A DNA stretch of 64,000 bases. Origin: Chloracidobacterium sp. N. GTDB lineage: Bacteria; Acidobacteriota; Blastocatellia; Chloracidobacteriales; Chloracidobacteriaceae. Position numbers and translations under genes: made by a program. Under the pieces are notes generated by a model. That model made no database searches and was not told the origin of the DNA. It worked only from the letters and a program-made list of their open reading frames with translations. Of the stretch, positions 17,543-25,994 are shown one piece after another (the first letter of the stretch is position 1; each line of letters opens with the position of its first letter). The stretch covers positions 620,001 through 684,000 of the forward strand of contig NZ_CP072643.1 in the NCBI RefSeq assembly GCF_018304765.1, read 5' to 3'.

Positions 17543-18369
17543 ACGTTTGTCACTAAACCTTCTTCCGGTGCTTTGGCACGCGCGGCCCGGCGTATCATCT
17601 GGGGGTTGAGTGCCGGATAGTCAAGCAGTTCACCGTACCGCCGCACGAGCTTGAAGATGAAACGGGGCGTCAGGGAACGCCCCCCGACCGGACGGTTGGC
17701 TGCCGTGCCCTGAATGAGCGCCGCCTCCGGCCCAAACCCTTTGGCCAACCGACGCAACGGCAGATCGCGCCGCAGATAATCATCCAGCGCCACCTTGACC
17801 GCCGGCGACAACCCCACGGTACGCGCCCAGCGGGTGCCCCGTCCCACCTGAAGCCCCAGGCCGGTTTCCACAGCGGGACAGCGCACCACATCCTGCTGCC
17901 GGAGCAGGCAGATTTCGGACACGCGCAAGCCCAGCTCCCCAAGCAGCCGCAGCACACAGGCATCGCGCAGCCCAACCAGTGTACGCTTGTCCGGCAGCGC
18001 CAGAAGCGCCGTCAGCATCGGCGCATCGCAAACTGTTGTCTCCCGGCGACCGCGCGTGGAGGGGCCCACAATCCGGGCCGGGTTACGCTCCACCAGATGG
18101 TGCGCGGCCAGCTCGGTGTAGAACTTCCGCAGTGCCGTCAGCCGGACGCCAACCGTCGGCGGGGATACCCGCGCCAGCAGAAACTGACAAAAGGCGTTGA
18201 CATCTTCCGGTGTGGCATCCAGCCAGCCCTTATCCTGCTCCCGGAGCCAGGCATCGAACTGCACCAGCGCCGCCGCATAGACCCGCCGGGTCGTCTCTGA
18301 CCCCAGACGGGCGAGAAATGCCCACCGGCAGGCATCCAGCCTGCCAGCCGCCAGCCGGAGGCCGGTCAT
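17539..18369 (-). CDS. Tyrosine recombinase (XerC/D-like), C-terminally truncated
   Basis: A 276-residue protein. Residues 1 to about 90 match the SAM-like core-binding domain (YAAALVQFDAWLREQDKGW) and about 100-260 the catalytic domain, with the first Arg in ELGLRVSEICLLRQQDV. The HxxR motif reads QMIRR, so His is Gln, and the protein ends about 14 residues later without the Tyr nucleophile. It should not cut DNA by the normal mechanism. ATG 18369 overlaps the stop of the upstream membrane-protein gene (ATGA), and its own stop overlaps the ctaA start (ATGA). Such tight coupling suggests maintained expression rather than simple decay. It may act in DNA binding or regulation, or be a relic. 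Confidence 0.75.
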   Translation of the reverse strand: MTGLRLAAGRLDACRWAFLARLGSETTRRVYAAALVQFDAWLREQDKGWLDATPEDVNAFCQFLLARVSPPTVGVRLTALRKFYTELAAHHLVERNPARIVGPSTRGRRETTVCDAPMLTALLALPDKRTLVGLRDACVLRLLGELGLRVSEICLLRQQDVVRCPAVETGLGLQVGRGTRWARTVGLSPAVKVALDDYLRRDLPLRRLAKGFGPEAALIQGTAANRPVGGRSLTPRFIFKLVRRYGELLDYPALNPQMIRRAARAKAPEEGLVTNV

Positions 18370-18764
18370 CCGGCGGCTTCCTGCGCGCGCTGCCGCCGCG
18401 CCTGCACGAATGAGTTGATGCACAGGGCAAGCATCTCGCCGCAGATCAGCAGCATGCCGATTTGCAGCGCCAGCGCCAGCAACCGCGCGCCAAACGTGCC
18501 ATTCACCAGACTCATGACGATGGGAACAAGCCCGCCAACCGTACCGAGCAGGGCCACGGCCGAAGCCGCGTGCATGGCGTGTTTGCGGAGCGATTCGCGC
18601 AGCGCCAGCACGCCACACAGCACAAGCAGCACGCCAAACGCACCCGGTATCAGTGCCGTCCTGCCGCTGTTGGCCGGGTCCTTGAGTACGTAACCAATCA
18701 CACTCAACGCCATCAGGGCAGCGCCGTTGGCAATCGAAAGCAATGGCATCGGTAGGGACTTCAT
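18366..18764 (-). CDS. Small four-helix membrane protein
   Basis: A 132-residue protein with about four hydrophobic segments (about 8-28, 37-55, 66-88, 94-116) and a basic C-terminus (QARRQRAQEA). KHAMHAASAVALLG between helices two and three resembles small TMEM14-like bacterial membrane proteins, but I am not certain of the family. It is the first gene of a coupled trio with the recombinase-like gene and ctaA. Function unknown; proximity to ctaA hints at a membrane or respiratory role. Confidence 0.65.
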   Translation of the reverse strand: MKSLPMPLLSIANGAALMALSVIGYVLKDPANSGRTALIPGAFGVLLVLCGVLALRESLRKHAMHAASAVALLGTVGGLVPIVMSLVNGTFGARLLALALQIGMLLICGEMLALCINSFVQARRQRAQEAAG

Positions 18765-18824
18765 GGTTTCTCATCCTTCACGGGCCCTGCATCCAGGGCG
18801 CAACTTGAGCGCCATTCAAAAGAT

Positions 18825-18851
18825 GAGCGCCGCACCCATCGTACGGCGCTC
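18825..18851 (-). terminator. Rho-independent terminator after the C25 peptidase gene
   Basis: GAGCGCCG (18825-18832) pairs perfectly with CGGCGCTC (18844-18851). On the minus strand the stem is followed by ATCTTTTG. It lies about 45 bases past the stop of the peptidase gene and should end the RiPP-like operon. Confidence 0.65.
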
Positions 18852-18896
18852 ACCAGCGTCAATCAAGCAACGGAAGCCTTGCCACAGCCGGTCGTG

Positions 18897-21800
18897 CTAC
18901 CGCCGGGGTACCTCCCGCACGCGCAGCGTCGGGTCGCCCAACAGCGTCCACGACCGCCGGACTTCCAGGCTGTTCGTCCCCAGCTTCGCACGCCGGATGG
19001 CATCGCCCAGACGCGCGGCCGGCTCCAGCCCGTACAGGGCATCGAGCAGCCCCACATTCGCCCCGTGCTGCTCTGTGCTGCCCGTCAGCGACGACGACGT
19101 CCACGTCGCCACCGCCCCGCCCGGCGCCAGCACCAGCGCCTTGCCCAGGCTGGTCGTGTACAGGTCGTGGTGAAAACCGTTCAGGCAGGTCATCCCGACG
19201 ACAATCGCCGGCTGCCCCGTGTTCATCAGCCCGGCCGCATCGGCGCTGGTCAGAAGGTTCTCGGCCGCCCAGTTCTGGGTTGAACCGTGCCCAACGTAGT
19301 TGACCAGCCCCGCTCCGCTGTTGAAGCCCGCCAGCACGGCCGCCCGCGCCCCGGCCGCACCCAGCACACTCAGCCGGATGGGCGTCACCTGCGCCGGATC
19401 GGGCGCCAGACCGATGATGTCTGTCGCCGCCTGGTCAAAATCGCCGCCGTCGTCAGGATTGTCCGCCACGACCACCACCCGCTGCTTCCAGTCGGCCGCG
19501 CCGGCCCGCTCATAGGTCAGTATCTTGCCGATGACAATCTCCGCTTCGGCCGGCGTCCTGACCGGCAACCGCCCAATGGCTAGCTGTGCCAGTCCCGTCC
19601 CGCCAAAGTCGCCAAACCAGTCGTCCACGGCCGTTTCCAGCGTGCCGACCGCCAGCAGCTTCGTCGGAATGAAGTGCCCGCCAAAGCCCAGATAGTCGCG
19701 CGGGTCAAAGGTCGCATTCCCCATCAGCAGCACATACCGCGCCGGCCGCGCCCAGCGCAAAGCCGCCGTCTCCAGAAACGCCCGCACGGCGGCCGTGGAG
19801 GGCGCGCCATAGCCCCACTCGTCATAGACATCCGTGATGTCCACGACGACCGTCCGCAGCCCTTCCGCCTGCCGCGTCCGGGCCAGCCGTTCGGCAGCCG
19901 GGCGGAAAGCGCCGTGGGTCAAAATGACGAAATCGGCCGCCATGTCCGTGCGGTGCCAGGCTGAAGGCGTGTTGGCTTCGACCTGCGGCGACCACATCGC
20001 CCCCGTTGTCGTCAGCAGGATGTCCCGCCCTGCCGCGGCCCCCAGCATCGCCGTCTGCCCCATCATCCGCACCGGAAGCTGCACCGGCGCCTCCGGCTGC
20101 GTGATGTCAAAGGCAACAGCCGGAGCCGTAAAGCCTGTCACCTGCAGCGTGTGCCGCCCGCCCGTGCGTGGTACGTGAACCAGCAACCGGTCATCCGCCG
20201 CCTGAAGCTGCCGGGCATACTCGACCGTCAGCGTCTTGACCAGGTTGACATCCCCGGCTTCCGTCGCCTGAAGCGTCACGGTATTCGCACCGTTGATGAC
20301 CTGTTCGGCCGGCACGGTCCACGTCGCCTGCCCCACACTCCGCCCGGTGTACGTCACCGCGCCAAGCGGCTGCCCGTTCCACAAGACGTTCACCGTGTGC
20401 GCGCCGAGCGAGACGCCCTGCAGCTCGACGCTCACCTGCGCCGGCTCGCCGCTCGCCGTCGCCGGATCACGTACCACGATGTCCTGCGCTACGGGGCTGT
20501 TGGTGACGACACTGCCGAAGAAGTTGTCCTCGTCGCCGTTGAGCAGCGCCGCAAAGTAGATGGTCTTGTCGGCGCGCGTCACCCGCGAGCGGAAGTGCTG
20601 CAATGTCGGGCGCAGCATGGGCGCGCCAGCGCCCGGCCCCACCCGGTTGCCCGGTGTCCGTCCCTCGACGAGCCAATAGACCCGCTCGCCGCTATCCGGC
20701 GTGTCGTCGGCCACGCCGTAAAACTCGATGCCCTCAGCCGTCACCCGCAGCGGCACCTGCCGCCCGTGGGCATACAGTTGCAGCCGCTCCCGATCAGCCG
20801 TCGGCGACAGCCCCGCCGCCGTCAGCGCCCCAAACGTCACCCGCTGCCACCCCGTCCGCGTCACCCGCAGCTTGACCGCCGGCTGCGCCGCCAGCCACTG
20901 CTGCGTCTCCAAATCGCCCGGCTGCTCCGGCCCGACGCCAGCCCCGGCCTTGTACCGGGAAGCCTCCTTGCTGCCGGTCAGTTCGGCACCCGCCGGTGCG
21001 GCATCATCCTCAATCTGCCGCCCCAGCCGGGACGTGCTGTGTCCCAGCAACGGCGAGTTCTTCAGCAACGCCAGCGGCACAGCCTCGCGCGTCTGGCGCA
21101 GGGTGACAGGGCCGTACCACTGCCGCGAACCATCCAGATCGTAGGCTTCCAGCCAGTAGATGGCGCTGCCCTTTACCAGCCGCGCCGTTTCATCGCGCCA
21201 CGTGTAGCGTTGCCCGGCCGTCAGGGCATCACTGGTCAGCAGGGCGCTGCCGGCAATGAGTTCCGGCGTCAGGCGTTCGCGCCGCCCATCGCGTTCGCGC
21301 CAGAGGTGAAAGCCCAAATGCGCGCTTTCGTAACCGGTCGCCCACTGCACCAGCACATCACCCGTCGCGTAGCGCGTTGCCTCAAAGTCGGTCAGGTCAA
21401 CCTTTGTGGGCACCGGCTGGGGACTGCCTCCGCACTCAGTGCAGCCAGCCCGGTTTACAGCCAGCTCGCAGAGCGGGCCGAAGGTGTAGGTCGCCCGCTC
21501 CTGGGTCGTGTTGCCGGTCTCGTCCCGCCAGACGGCGGTCGTGCCTTCCGGCGTCCCGCCCGGCGTCCCCGTGACATTCATCACACAGGGTGAGCCTGTG
21601 GTTGGTGAAACCCGGATGACGTAGAACAGCGAAGCGGCGCTGTTGGCGGCAATTGTGCCGGGCGTCCAGGTGATGCTCCCCGAAGTGGCGTCGTCGGCCG
21701 GCTGGGTAAACGTCCCCTGGGTTGCCTGCGCCCCGCCGTAGGTGGACTCATTGGCGTAGAAAACTCCTGTCACGGTGGGGATGTTTGCCACCACGCGCCG

Positions 21801-23105
21801 CGTCCGCGTGCCGATGGTCGTGCCGTCCAGCACGATGTCATGATCGGTCGGGTTGACGATGTCCACCCGCACCCGGTAGAAGGTCGTCTGACCGTTACAC
21901 GGTGGGTTCGGGCCATTCGTCGGATTGCCAATGTGAAACAGGCGCTGCGTCATATAGGGCTTCACCGGCGCAGTCGTCGCCCCCGCATCCCCCGGAAAGT
22001 AAACCCGGAACTTGTCCCCCTGCCGCCAGTTGGCAAGAGTGATGTTGTTGCCGGAAGTGTTTGGCACGGCGGCAGCGTGGTTGCCGATGTAGTAGGTGAT
22101 GTGGTTAGCGCTGCCGCCGTTGATAGTGATGTTGTTACTCCAGATACCGTAGTCCACAGCGCTGACGCCGGTCGTCCACGGACCAACCACAAAGCTCCTC
22201 CACTCCCCATTTGGAGACAATGTTTCAGTACCAGTAGGAATGTTGCGGGTGTAGCCCCCGGTCCGACTCACGAAGGTGATTGCGCCAGTGCCACTGGAGG
22301 CGTCCCAGTCAAACTCGTTGGCGCGGCACGTACAACCGCTGGTGATGTAGGGGTAGTAGTTCCACGTAATGGGAGGTTGGCGCTCAGTATTCTGCGGACC
22401 AAGATGGATGCCCGGATCGAAGTACATGTTCAGCCCGCGACCGGTCGTGGGACCACCCAGGTTCTGATCCCGGTTGGCCCCGGGATCAAGCGTGTGCGCC
22501 GCCACCCCGAAGGGATTGACGCCGCTATTACCTCCACCAGGCTGAATGATGCGCAGCTCCCAGTGACCGGCCGCCGGATTTTCCCTCGTGAAGAAGTTCT
22601 TCCACTGGTTGTTGGCGGCTCTGGTGTCGGGGCCGTTCGTGCCCACGGCCGAGTTGTCACCCTGGGTGAAGTTCAGCCCTGTATCGCTCAGGGAAGTATT
22701 GAGAGAGATGGATGTACCGGCGGGATCAAACAGGGAGTAGTTTGTTGTTATGTTCCCCACCCGGTTGTCAAAACGGTTCACCCCGGACGGCCCGCCTGTC
22801 GAACCGTAGTCAGCGTCGTAAATGTCAATCGTCAGCCGCGAAGTGCCGCTCGGCACCTCGATGAACACCGAGTAGTACGTGTTGAGACCCGGCGAAGCCG
22901 AACAACCCACAAAATCACCATTTCCCAGGGGTGCGTTGCTGTCGCGGACGGTGATCATCTGCGCGTTGAGCGGGGTTTTGGCGGCCCGCACTTCCGGCCG
23001 CCTGACCACCGGCGGCACCACCCCTGCCAGTAACCCAACCAGCACCAGCACGTAAAGCGGTCTGACTGTGGCCCAAAAACGAGTCCTATTCATCTGCGGT
23101 TTCAT
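18897..23105 (-). CDS. Gingipain-type C25 family cysteine protease, secreted
   Basis: A 1,402-residue protein from ATG 23105, which has GGAGAAG upstream and overlaps the S26-like gene stop (ATGA). A signal peptide or anchor covers about residues 10-45. The N-terminal 600 residues are beta-rich, with DUF11-like strands. A middle part contains FATRYATGDVLVQWATGYESAHLGFHLWRERDG, and the last 400 residues hold the peptidase_C25 domain with catalytic His1273 (NYVGHGST) and Cys1307 (VGMTCLNG). A T9SS-type C-terminal sorting domain is not seen. As the last gene of the radical-SAM/PqqD operon it may process or accompany the candidate peptide. This link is inferred from overlap only. Confidence 0.82.
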   Translation of the reverse strand: MKPQMNRTRFWATVRPLYVLVLVGLLAGVVPPVVRRPEVRAAKTPLNAQMITVRDSNAPLGNGDFVGCSASPGLNTYYSVFIEVPSGTSRLTIDIYDADYGSTGGPSGVNRFDNRVGNITTNYSLFDPAGTSISLNTSLSDTGLNFTQGDNSAVGTNGPDTRAANNQWKNFFTRENPAAGHWELRIIQPGGGNSGVNPFGVAAHTLDPGANRDQNLGGPTTGRGLNMYFDPGIHLGPQNTERQPPITWNYYPYITSGCTCRANEFDWDASSGTGAITFVSRTGGYTRNIPTGTETLSPNGEWRSFVVGPWTTGVSAVDYGIWSNNITINGGSANHITYYIGNHAAAVPNTSGNNITLANWRQGDKFRVYFPGDAGATTAPVKPYMTQRLFHIGNPTNGPNPPCNGQTTFYRVRVDIVNPTDHDIVLDGTTIGTRTRRVVANIPTVTGVFYANESTYGGAQATQGTFTQPADDATSGSITWTPGTIAANSAASLFYVIRVSPTTGSPCVMNVTGTPGGTPEGTTAVWRDETGNTTQERATYTFGPLCELAVNRAGCTECGGSPQPVPTKVDLTDFEATRYATGDVLVQWATGYESAHLGFHLWRERDGRRERLTPELIAGSALLTSDALTAGQRYTWRDETARLVKGSAIYWLEAYDLDGSRQWYGPVTLRQTREAVPLALLKNSPLLGHSTSRLGRQIEDDAAPAGAELTGSKEASRYKAGAGVGPEQPGDLETQQWLAAQPAVKLRVTRTGWQRVTFGALTAAGLSPTADRERLQLYAHGRQVPLRVTAEGIEFYGVADDTPDSGERVYWLVEGRTPGNRVGPGAGAPMLRPTLQHFRSRVTRADKTIYFAALLNGDEDNFFGSVVTNSPVAQDIVVRDPATASGEPAQVSVELQGVSLGAHTVNVLWNGQPLGAVTYTGRSVGQATWTVPAEQVINGANTVTLQATEAGDVNLVKTLTVEYARQLQAADDRLLVHVPRTGGRHTLQVTGFTAPAVAFDITQPEAPVQLPVRMMGQTAMLGAAAGRDILLTTTGAMWSPQVEANTPSAWHRTDMAADFVILTHGAFRPAAERLARTRQAEGLRTVVVDITDVYDEWGYGAPSTAAVRAFLETAALRWARPARYVLLMGNATFDPRDYLGFGGHFIPTKLLAVGTLETAVDDWFGDFGGTGLAQLAIGRLPVRTPAEAEIVIGKILTYERAGAADWKQRVVVVADNPDDGGDFDQAATDIIGLAPDPAQVTPIRLSVLGAAGARAAVLAGFNSGAGLVNYVGHGSTQNWAAENLLTSADAAGLMNTGQPAIVVGMTCLNGFHHDLYTTSLGKALVLAPGGAVATWTSSSLTGSTEQHGANVGLLDALYGLEPAARLGDAIRRAKLGTNSLEVRRSWTLLGDPTLRVREVPRR

Positions 23106-23527
23106 GGCGTCTTCTCCAATACAGGCTTCAAAAAAGGTTTCCACCGCGCACAACGCTGCCCGAACCGCCGGACGGCCCCGGCCAGCCGTGCGCGGCAGGA
23201 ACGTGGCGGCAACAGCACGCGCCCCAGAATCGCCCGGCGCGGCACAACATCGGTTGCCTGCCCCTGGGCGTCGCCGCGCAGTACAAACCACGTGTCATCA
23301 GCAGCGGAACGAACTGCGATGATGCGATGCGCAATCAGCCGGCCGTCCACCTGCGCCAGAACGATTTCCCCACGCCCCGGCTGCTCATCGGCGCCCAGCG
23401 GCCGGACGGTAATCGTCTCGCCGTCGGCAATGGTCGGCGCCATGCTGCGCCCCGGCGCAGTGAACCGCACCGGACAGCCCTGCGCCAGAAGACTTCGGAC
23501 CAGCGTCGTCCAGCAGACATCGGTCAT
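23102..23527 (-). CDS. S26/S24-like signal-peptidase-type serine protease without membrane anchor
   Basis: A 141-residue protein. GRSMAPTIADGE carries the nucleophile Ser28, and DGRLIAHRIIAV carries His67 where bacterial type I signal peptidases have Lys, so it resembles the SipW/ER type. FVLRGDAQGQATDVVP is the usual next box (RGD). There is no N-terminal transmembrane helix, unlike true signal peptidases. Its ATG overlaps the kinase-like gene stop and its stop overlaps the C25 protease start, so all three are translationally coupled. A leader-peptidase role for the nearby candidate peptide is plausible but unproven. Confidence 0.8.
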   Translation of the reverse strand: MTDVCWTTLVRSLLAQGCPVRFTAPGRSMAPTIADGETITVRPLGADEQPGRGEIVLAQVDGRLIAHRIIAVRSAADDTWFVLRGDAQGQATDVVPRRAILGRVLLPPRSCRARLAGAVRRFGQRCARWKPFLKPVLEKTP

Positions 23528-24390
23528 GGCTGCATCCTCCGTACGTAGTCCACAACAGCCGGCGTCGGACGAAACACGAGTCCGTAACAGGGAACGGCCG
23601 TCACGAGCCGTTCCAGAAAACCAGCCGTGAAATCGAGCGCCGCCGCGTCATAAAAAGGCGGAAAAGCACGGGCAAACAGCCGGGCCGCCGCCAGCCCCGG
23701 CGGTAGCGGGCGGGCCGCGTCTTCGGCGCCCTTGCACAAAATGAACAGGGCGTTGAGAGGCGTGGCAGCCGGCGCGGCAAACTCGCCTTCCCCGTGCCAC
23801 GGCGTGCCAAACATCAGCCACTGCCCATCGCACTGGCGGACGATGACCCGGTCATCGCTAAGTACCGTCGCCCCGGCCCGCGTCCAGAGCCGGGCGGTCG
23901 TCGTTTTGCCGTCGCCGGACTGCCCGACAAAGAGGAACCCGCGCCCGTCCGTATCCACCACGGCGCAGGCATGGAGTTCGACGCCCCGCCCACGCGCCAG
24001 CAGGTTCGTCACCAGCAGCTCATCCACGGGATATTCCAGCGGCGACTGCATGGCGGCGATGACGGCCGGCAGGCGGCGATACCAGACGCAGCCGGTCTGG
24101 TAGGTCGGGGCAAACCAGGCAATGCGGTAGGGTTCAGGGCCAAAAACCGGTGAGGCAATGTCGTAGCGATAACCACCGGCGGCCCGGTACAGCGTCCACA
24201 TCCCGCCGGAGGCAAAGACCAGTTCCGTCGGCTCCGGCGGCGGCACGGCTTCGTCCAGCCAGCCAACGCGGATCGTGGCGTCTGCCGGCGCGTCCTCCCA
24301 CGGTGCAACGAAGCGAGCGGCCGGGCCGTTGATTTGCAGGGGCAAGCCGAGGCCGGTGGCGTCCACGGCCAGCCGCAGCCCGCCAATCAT
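23524..24390 (-). CDS. HPr kinase-like P-loop protein
   Basis: About 288 residues. A Walker A motif GQSGDGKTT (156-164) sits in the context LHACAVVDTDGRGFLFVGQSGDGKTT..LLSDDRV, the HPr Ser kinase C-terminal fold often found with PqqD and radical SAM genes in RiPP-like loci. ATG 24390 is preferred because the longer frame to 24504 overlaps the candidate precursor gene; no strong ribosome-binding site decides it. In related clusters such proteins are thought to phosphorylate or bind the peptide; the substrate here is unknown. Downstream overlap with the S26-like gene is ATGA. Confidence 0.75.
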   Translation of the reverse strand: MIGGLRLAVDATGLGLPLQINGPAARFVAPWEDAPADATIRVGWLDEAVPPPEPTELVFASGGMWTLYRAAGGYRYDIASPVFGPEPYRIAWFAPTYQTGCVWYRRLPAVIAAMQSPLEYPVDELLVTNLLARGRGVELHACAVVDTDGRGFLFVGQSGDGKTTTARLWTRAGATVLSDDRVIVRQCDGQWLMFGTPWHGEGEFAAPAATPLNALFILCKGAEDAARPLPPGLAAARLFARAFPPFYDAAALDFTAGFLERLVTAVPCYGLVFRPTPAVVDYVRRMQP

Positions 24391-24418
24391 CAACCGGGTT
24401 TGCCGGGAACAGAGACGT

Positions 24419-24625
24419 TCAGGAAGCAATGGAGAAACACGGACCAAGAAATGAACATGAACTAGGGTTGCTTGGCCCACTGGTGCTGGCAGTCTTGCAG
24501 GCACCTAGCACGGCTTCCTCAGCCCGCAACTCAACCCGGACGATGGATGGTTTGGTGTATGGACGCCGCGCCAGCTTTTCCTGCGGCTCCGGCGCCGATG
24601 CGGATGATGAATACGGTTCGGTCAT
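24419..24625 (-). CDS. Candidate RiPP precursor peptide
   Basis: A 68-residue peptide. The N-terminal half is leader-like: RRPYTKPSIVRVELRAEEAV. The C-terminal part, LGACKTASTSGPSNPSS then CSFLGPCFSIAS, is rich in Ser, Gly, Pro and has three Cys (ACK, SSC, GPC). A YxKPxIxxVxLxxEEAVLxxCK pattern is what I expect of short putative precursors beside PqqD, radical SAM and HPr-kinase-like genes, but I cannot confirm this by search. It lies between the radical SAM gene and the kinase-like gene, on the same strand. A weak GAAGAAG precedes the ATG. It is not part of another gene. Confidence 0.6.
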   Translation of the reverse strand: MTEPYSSSASAPEPQEKLARRPYTKPSIVRVELRAEEAVLGACKTASTSGPSNPSSCSFLGPCFSIAS

Positions 24626-24730
24626 GGCTTCTTCAAAAGTGTGATTCAGAAGGCTAAATGTTGCGGGGTCTGGATAGAGCGGGGGCTGGACACATACACG
24701 TGAACGCGGTGAACAACAGAAGGCTGAACG

Positions 24731-25984
24731 TTACAGTGTCTGGGATGCCGCCGTCGGGTGTCCCTGAAGCACTGGCAAGGTCCGGCGGGGCTTGAACGAC
24801 AGGTCAACACCGAGTTCCCGCGCCCGGGCGCGCAAGGCCGCTACAGAAGCCTGGATGTCCTCGTAACGCTCGCTTCCCGGACGGTACTCGCACAGCGGGT
24901 TGGGCTTGAGGTCAAGCCCAAGCAGATAGGCACGCAGATGATTTGTCCGGCAGAAGAAATCCACGGCGGCTTCCTTGTCGCCGTTTTCCAGTTCGTTGAC
25001 GGCCGCGCAGCTTGTGCACATCGGGCGGATTTCACAGCTTGTACACTTGGCCGGACGGGTTCGGGGCTGCATGCGCACCCGCCGCAGAAACTGCTCCCAG
25101 CCCTCGCGGAAACTGCCATGGCGCAGGTCGTAGGTGTCCACCTGCGACAGCACGCAGATGGACATCTCGCCGTATGGGTTTACGGCAAAGGAACTGACAC
25201 CGCCGCCGCAGTCATAGACGGTGTTGGAGACATAGGGGGCCATGGCAGCCGTCCGGTAGCGGTCGTTGAGCGCGCGCCACTCGGCCATGCGGCGCGGATC
25301 GCGCAGGTCCAGCTCGACGACTTCTTCCGGCGTCAGGCGCACTTCCAGCGGCGACTGCGAACAGTCAACCCGTGGATTGATCATGCTGTCGAACTTGAAC
25401 GGCACACCCAGACTCTCGGCAAAGTCGCGCATGGCGAAGATTTCATCCTTGTTGATGGTCGTGCCGACGGTCTTGAGCTTGAGCGGCAGCCGGCGTTCAA
25501 GCAGCAGGCGGATGCCCTGGTGACAGCGGTCGTAGGAGCCGGGCACGCGGGTCAGCCGCTCATAGGTTTCGCGGGTGTGGCCGTAGAGCGTGATCTCGAT
25601 GGCAAAGGGACGCCATTCAGCCAGATAGTCGGCAATGCGCGGCGTCAGCAGCGTGCCGTTGGTGAACAGCGTGATGATAAAACCCCGGCGCCTGGCTTCG
25701 GTGTAGATGTCCAGAAAGTCCCGGCGCGCAAAAATTTCCCCGCCGGTAAAGAGCACCCACAGCGTTCCGGCTTCGGCAATTTCGTCGAAAATCCGCCGGT
25801 ATTCATCCAGCGAAAGCTCGCGCCGCCGGGCGGCGTGGTCGTTCATTGGCAGGTTGTTGTAGCAGTGCTGGCACACCAGCGGACAGCGGCGGCTCACCTC
25901 AAAGGTGGCTTCCAGCGGGATACGCCCGGCCAGCAGCCGCCCGTGCAACCGGCGGCTCAGTTCCGCGTAAGAGACGCTTTCCAT
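24731..25984 (-). CDS. Radical SAM/SPASM peptide-modifying enzyme
   Basis: A 417-residue protein from ATG 25984, which has GAGAGGGAAG upstream; longer in-frame starts run into the PqqD gene. The radical SAM cluster motif CPLVCQHC uses Cys34, Cys38 and Cys41; TGGEIFARRDFLDIY is the SAM-binding GGE segment. A C-terminal SPASM region has DCGGGVSSFAVNPYGEMSIC and CTSCEIRPMCTSC..FFC, enough Cys for auxiliary clusters. This architecture (PqqE/AlbA/anSME group) makes crosslinks or other changes on peptides. A PqqD-like gene sits 10 bases upstream, and a small Cys-containing peptide gene follows. Confidence 0.88.
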   Translation of the reverse strand: MESVSYAELSRRLHGRLLAGRIPLEATFEVSRRCPLVCQHCYNNLPMNDHAARRRELSLDEYRRIFDEIAEAGTLWVLFTGGEIFARRDFLDIYTEARRRGFIITLFTNGTLLTPRIADYLAEWRPFAIEITLYGHTRETYERLTRVPGSYDRCHQGIRLLLERRLPLKLKTVGTTINKDEIFAMRDFAESLGVPFKFDSMINPRVDCSQSPLEVRLTPEEVVELDLRDPRRMAEWRALNDRYRTAAMAPYVSNTVYDCGGGVSSFAVNPYGEMSICVLSQVDTYDLRHGSFREGWEQFLRRVRMQPRTRPAKCTSCEIRPMCTSCAAVNELENGDKEAAVDFFCRTNHLRAYLLGLDLKPNPLCEYRPGSERYEDIQASVAALRARARELGVDLSFKPRRTLPVLQGHPTAASQTL

Positions 25985-25994
25985 GGCTTCCCTC

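Noticed and set aside
18775-18896. tRNA or small RNA gene
   Set aside because: Only a terminator-type hairpin is seen; there is no cloverleaf or T-loop sequence.
20151-21593. 480-codon plus-strand frame inside the C25 protease gene
   Set aside because: Arg/Pro-rich shadow in a GC-rich gene; the minus frame has clear protease motifs.
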